From Paracoccaceae bacterium (GTDB lineage Bacteria > Pseudomonadota > Alphaproteobacteria > Rhodobacterales > Rhodobacteraceae), in assembly GCA_016744015.1 (NCBI GenBank), contig JADGFD010000007.1, positions 1 through 64,000 on the forward strand: a DNA stretch of 64,000 nt, in the 5' to 3' direction. Both the position numbers and the translations under genes were made by a program. The notes under the pieces are model-generated. The model did no database searches, was not told where the DNA came from, and was given only the letters and a program-made list of their open reading frames with translations. Of the stretch, positions 60,846-64,000 are shown one piece after another. Position 1 is the first letter of the stretch. The number at the start of each line of letters is the position of its first letter.

Positions 60846-62204
60846 TTAGCAGCGGGGCGCGACCCTAAGGTTAACACCACCTTTGGGTCGCAGGGTCAGG
60901 ACCATTTCCGGCAGCGGGTCTTTCCCAGCCACAGGTTCAAACTTATAGCGCGAAATCAGGCTGGCGAGGATAATTTGTGCTTCTACCATGGCAAAATGCC
61001 CGCCGATACACACCCTTGGCCCATCACCGAAAGGCAACCACGCAAAGCGGTCATATTTGGCCCCTTTTGCAAACCGTTCGGGGTTAAAAGTATCTGGCTC
61101 GGGCCAAAGCTGTTCATTGCGTTGCAAAGCATAAATCGGCAACATCACCGTGTCTTTTTTGCGAATCTCCCGTCCGCACAGCTCATCAGGCGCTTGTGCG
61201 GTGCGAGATATAAACGAGGCGGGCGGGTAGAGACGCAGGGTTTCTTTGATCACTTGCTCGGTATAGGGCAGCTTGCCGATATCTTCTGGCCCGGCGATCC
61301 GGCCCCCAAGCACTGCCGCGGCCTCCTCATGCAGCTTTTCCTGTACCTCTGGGTCAAAGGCGCAGAGGTACAGAGCCCAAGCCAGCGTAAGCGCTGTCGT
61401 TTCGTGGCCCGCCACAATAAATGTCAGCAAGTTATCTCGCAGCTCGGCCGCGTTCATCTGGCGCTTGGTTTCGGGGTCCACGCCCTCAAGCAGCAAGTCC
61501 AATAGGTCCGGCACACCTTTTGCCCCCACCTGCTTTCGCTTTTCAATCGCCGCATCCGCCACGCGCTTCATATCGGCCACCGGATTGCCGCCAAACAGCC
61601 GTGATGGGCGGGGCACCCATGTGGGGATACCAACTATATCCATCAGCGACACGCGGGCCGATTGGTCAATGAAGCGATCAATGGCTTGGTGTACATCATC
61701 ACCCGCCATTTCGCCCTCGCTGGAAAAAGTGACGTTGGAGATCACTTCAAAGGTCGCCGCTACCATTTCCTCAAACATATCCGCTTCATCCTGCCCTTCA
61801 AGCCGCACACAAACGGCCTCTGCAGAAGCAGACATAATGGGCGCAAGCGCAGCAATATTGCGGTGGGAAAACACCGGTGCCGCCGCCCGTCTTTGCCAGC
61901 GCCAATGGGCACCTTCGGCAATAAACAGGCTATCGCCAATTGCGGGGCGCAGCAGGTTTTTGGTAATGTCGGATTTGGGGTAGTTCTCCAGATTATCCCG
62001 CAACACACGCTTAAGCGCGCCCGGATCCATCACCATATGCCAGCGCACCATGGCGGTTTTGCCGCTGACCATCGGCTGCTTGGTGCAAATATCGGGGATA
62101 ATCTCCAGCACATTGCGCCGCGCGGTCCGCAGGGTTTGCAACACACTAAACGGTTCTTTTACGAGCGGCACTTTTACCGGCTCGCGGGCTTTGGATTCAG
62201 GCAT
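60846..62204 (-). CDS. Cytochrome P450
   Basis: A 452-residue soluble P450. The heme-binding loop is FGDGPRVCIGGHFAM with Cys399 as the axial ligand; the I-helix oxygen motif is VAGHETTALTLAW, and the K-helix ExxR is ETLRLYPP. The HETTA I-helix and length resemble CYP102/CYP4-like fatty-acid or terpene hydroxylases more than CYP101 types. No ferredoxin or reductase gene is adjacent, so electrons must come from elsewhere. AGGAGG precedes the ATG. Substrate unknown. Confidence 0.93.
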   Translation of the reverse strand: MPESKAREPVKVPLVKEPFSVLQTLRTARRNVLEIIPDICTKQPMVSGKTAMVRWHMVMDPGALKRVLRDNLENYPKSDITKNLLRPAIGDSLFIAEGAHWRWQRRAAAPVFSHRNIAALAPIMSASAEAVCVRLEGQDEADMFEEMVAATFEVISNVTFSSEGEMAGDDVHQAIDRFIDQSARVSLMDIVGIPTWVPRPSRLFGGNPVADMKRVADAAIEKRKQVGAKGVPDLLDLLLEGVDPETKRQMNAAELRDNLLTFIVAGHETTALTLAWALYLCAFDPEVQEKLHEEAAAVLGGRIAGPEDIGKLPYTEQVIKETLRLYPPASFISRTAQAPDELCGREIRKKDTVMLPIYALQRNEQLWPEPDTFNPERFAKGAKYDRFAWLPFGDGPRVCIGGHFAMVEAQIILASLISRYKFEPVAGKDPLPEMVLTLRPKGGVNLRVAPRC

Positions 62205-62258
62205 TTTGGCCTCCTGAGAGAGCGACCATTATGATATATGCCTTAAGACGCGCCTTGG

Positions 62259-63236
62259 CTACAAGGTCAGCACTATTTTGCCGATATGGCCGCTGCTTTC
62301 AATGCGCGCATGTGCCCTGAAAGCATCTTCCAGCGGGAAGGTTTGGTCCATCACGGGGGCAATGCGGCCTGAGTCCAGATGAGGCCAAACGTTCTCGCGC
62401 AGGGCTTCGGCAATCGCCGCTTTGGCTTGGTCTGACTGCGGGCGCAGGGTGGCACCGGTGACTTCAAGCCGTTTCATCATGATTTGGGCAAAATTCAGCT
62501 CGGCTTTGGGGCCGCCAAGAAAGGCGATCATCACTAAACGACCCTCTAGCGCGAGGGCACGGATATTGCGCGGGATGTAGCTGCCGCCGACCATGTCGAG
62601 GATCAGGTCCACGCCTGTGCCGCCCGTCAGGCGCTTGATCTCTTCGCCGTAATCCTGAGTTTTGTAATTGATCGCGGCTTCGGCCCCTAGCTTCTTACAC
62701 AGCGCGCATTTTTCGTCGCTACCCGCCGTGGTAAACACCCGCGCACCATAGAGCTTGGCGAGTTGAATGGCGGTTGTGCCAATGCCGGAGCTACCGCCAT
62801 GCACCAGAAATGTCTCTCCCGCCTGCAACCGGCCGCGCATGAAAACCGTGCTCCATACCGTGAAATAAGTTTCACACAGGGCGGCGGCTTCAACCATGCT
62901 GAGGCCCTTGGGAATGCGCAAGGCGTGGTCTTGATGGGTGGTCACATATTCGGCATAGCCGCCACCGGGGAGCAGGGCGCAGACCTTGTCACCCGCTTTC
63001 CAGCGAGTCACGCCCGCGCCAATCGCCACCACCTCGCCTGCAGCCTCTAGGCCGGGCAAATCAGACGCCCCTTTGGGCGGGGCATAAGCCCCCGCACGCT
63101 GTAGCGCATCGGGGCGGTTAACCCCTGCGGCCTCGACCTTGATCAGGATTTCCTCATGCATTGGCTGCGGCATGGGGCGCTCGCACAGGGCCAGCACTTC
63201 GGGGCCGCCAGCTTTGGTGATCTCGATCGCGCGCAT
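62259..63236 (-). CDS. NAD(P)H-quinone oxidoreductase (zeta-crystallin/PIG3 type)
   Basis: A 325-residue medium-chain dehydrogenase without zinc ligands. Marks: MRAIEITKAGGPEVLALCER, NRPDALQRAGAYAPPKGASD (PIG3-type variant), cofactor loop VHGGSSGIGTTAIQLAKLYG, and LILDMVGGSYIPRN. Probably reduces quinones or enoyl compounds with NADPH. Its ATG overlaps the aminotransferase stop by one base (TAATG), so the two form an operon. Confidence 0.91.
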   Translation of the reverse strand: MRAIEITKAGGPEVLALCERPMPQPMHEEILIKVEAAGVNRPDALQRAGAYAPPKGASDLPGLEAAGEVVAIGAGVTRWKAGDKVCALLPGGGYAEYVTTHQDHALRIPKGLSMVEAAALCETYFTVWSTVFMRGRLQAGETFLVHGGSSGIGTTAIQLAKLYGARVFTTAGSDEKCALCKKLGAEAAINYKTQDYGEEIKRLTGGTGVDLILDMVGGSYIPRNIRALALEGRLVMIAFLGGPKAELNFAQIMMKRLEVTGATLRPQSDQAKAAIAEALRENVWPHLDSGRIAPVMDQTFPLEDAFRAHARIESSGHIGKIVLTL

Positions 63237-64000
63237 TAGCGAATCGCCGGTTTGGACTCAGCGTAATCCCAATAAAGCTGGCGCACCATCATCCCTTGTT
63301 CTGTGGGTAGATCGCGCGTTTCAAACCGTGAAACAGGTTGAACTTTATTGGCGTTTCCCGTCGCAAACATTTCGTCTGCATTGGTAAAATCTTCGACCGT
63401 CAGGCTCTTTTCAACCACCTCATGGCCCGCCTCTTGCAGTAACTTAATTACCCGCTGGCGGGTAATGCCATTGAGGAAGGTGCCATTGGGCACGGGCGTA
63501 TAATAGACCCCGTCTTTAACCAAAAACACGTTGGTGGAGGCAGTTTCGGCAACGTGGCCATCAAGATCAAGTGAAAGCGCATTGTTAAAGCCGCGCGCGC
63601 GGGCTTCTCGCACAATCCGGCCATTATTGGGGTAAAGGCAGGCGGCTTTGGCCTCGGTCAGGGCGGTATCTTGATGCGGGCGCTTAAACGGGCTGACAGT
63701 GAGAGAAAACGGACCAGCCTCGCGCATCGGCAGGGCCTCTAGCACAATGGCGATTTCGGTCGAATCCGGGTCCGCATCAATGAAGCTTTCAGAGCCTTCG
63801 GTAGACCACATCATCGGGCGGAGATAGAGATCAACGCCCGGGCGGAACAAGCGCACACCGTTTTGGATAAGCTGGCGGATTTCAGTAGCAGAATAGGGGC
63901 TGGCAAGGCCCATGGCCGCAGCCGAGCGCACAATGCGCTCACAGTGCAGCATAAGATCTGGCGCATATCCGTTCATCAGTCGGGCACCGTCAAACACCAG
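63236..64000 (-). CDS. Branched-chain amino acid aminotransferase (5' end outside window)
   Basis: At least 254 residues of a fold-type IV PLP aminotransferase are in the window; the N-terminus lies beyond 64000. Visible blocks: VFDGAR-like start FDGARLMNGYAPDLMLHCER (about 35 residues into the normal protein), NNALSLDLDGHVAETASTNVF (the E-x-(T/S)-N block that binds PLP phosphate and N1), and GTFLNGITRQRVIKLL. It matches the BCAT (IlvE-like) group; D-amino acid aminotransferase or 4-amino-4-deoxychorismate lyase are less likely. The PLP lysine is expected in the segment AACLYPNNGRIVREARARG, where the A-K/A-C reading should be checked (see findings). Confidence 0.85.
   Translation of the reverse strand: MVFDGARLMNGYAPDLMLHCERIVRSAAAMGLASPYSATEIRQLIQNGVRLFRPGVDLYLRPMMWSTEGSESFIDADPDSTEIAIVLEALPMREAGPFSLTVSPFKRPHQDTALTEAKAACLYPNNGRIVREARARGFNNALSLDLDGHVAETASTNVFLVKDGVYYTPVPNGTFLNGITRQRVIKLLQEAGHEVVEKSLTVEDFTNADEMFATGNANKVQPVSRFETRDLPTEQGMMVRQLYWDYAESKPAIR

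Noticed and set aside
1-64000. CRISPR arrays, rRNA, tRNA genes, insertion sequences, prophage
   Set aside because: I looked for regular spacer repeats, cloverleaf-like segments, transposase or integrase motifs and phage genes and saw none.

Overview
The window is a 64 kb chromosomal segment of an alphaproteobacterium, most likely order Rhodobacterales (Rhodobacteraceae/Roseobacter type). Pointers to that group are the runs histone-deacetylase-like gene / xseB / ispA / dxs and mutM ... enoyl-CoA hydratase / rpsT / dnaA, a DUF1013 (TrcR-type) regulator, a glcDEF operon, an ScfR-type short-chain acyl regulator, short GC-rich dispersed repeats, and a full CtrA box. The DNA is moderately GC-rich. 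I saw no tRNA, rRNA, CRISPR array or intact insertion sequence.

Layout. 1-11.4 kb: glutaryl-CoA dehydrogenase, DUF1013 regulator, RNase T2, a decayed secreted-protein gene, Hsp33, a YCII/ECF42 sigma pair, NUDIX, PAP2, a DUF2799 lipoprotein, a lytic transglycosylase and two SDR genes. 11.4-17.5 kb: dapB divergent from rbfA-sulfotransferase-truB-GNAT, an Lrp/LysE pair, then DUF1643-SDR. 17.5-25.4 kb: glycolate oxidase operon glcD-glcE-X-glcF-AAC(3)-like, where X is an uncharacterised gene. It is flanked by decayed genes: a frameshifted serine-hydroxymethyltransferase-like fragment upstream, and downstream a row of remnants that read as bhcR, bhcB, bhcC and bhcD of the beta-hydroxyaspartate cycle. 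25.7-29.4 kb: a gene under a CtrA box, an M17 aminopeptidase, an NlpC/P60 hydrolase and a probably acquired CPBP protease. 29.7-37.4 kb: dxs, ispA, xseB and a deacetylase-like gene on the minus strand; mutM, ada, enoyl-CoA hydratase and rpsT on the plus strand.

37.7-51.9 kb is the replication locus dnaA / dnaN / recF, but dnaA and dnaN are separated by a 10.5 kb, 11-gene island (39.0-49.5 kb). The island looks like a surface-glycan or lipid decoration system. It has a minus-strand module (nucleotidyltransferase, nucleotidyltransferase-kinase fusion, HAD phosphatase) and a divergent plus-strand operon (GSCFA protein, SGNH-like protein, stand-alone amino-acid-type adenylation enzyme, GNAT, acyl carrier protein, glycosyltransferase/TPR-like protein, sulfotransferase, LpxL-like acyltransferase). 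This is the best candidate for an undescribed system in the window. A 29-residue lipoprotein gene sits just after recF.

52.0-64.0 kb: acetyl-CoA synthetase with a five-gene branched-chain-type ABC importer, divergent from an ScfR-like regulator that carries a histidine-kinase-like dimerisation helix pair; then a cytochrome P450, a quinone oxidoreductase and a branched-chain aminotransferase cut by the window edge. Functions are assigned from motifs and family memory only; no database search was run.
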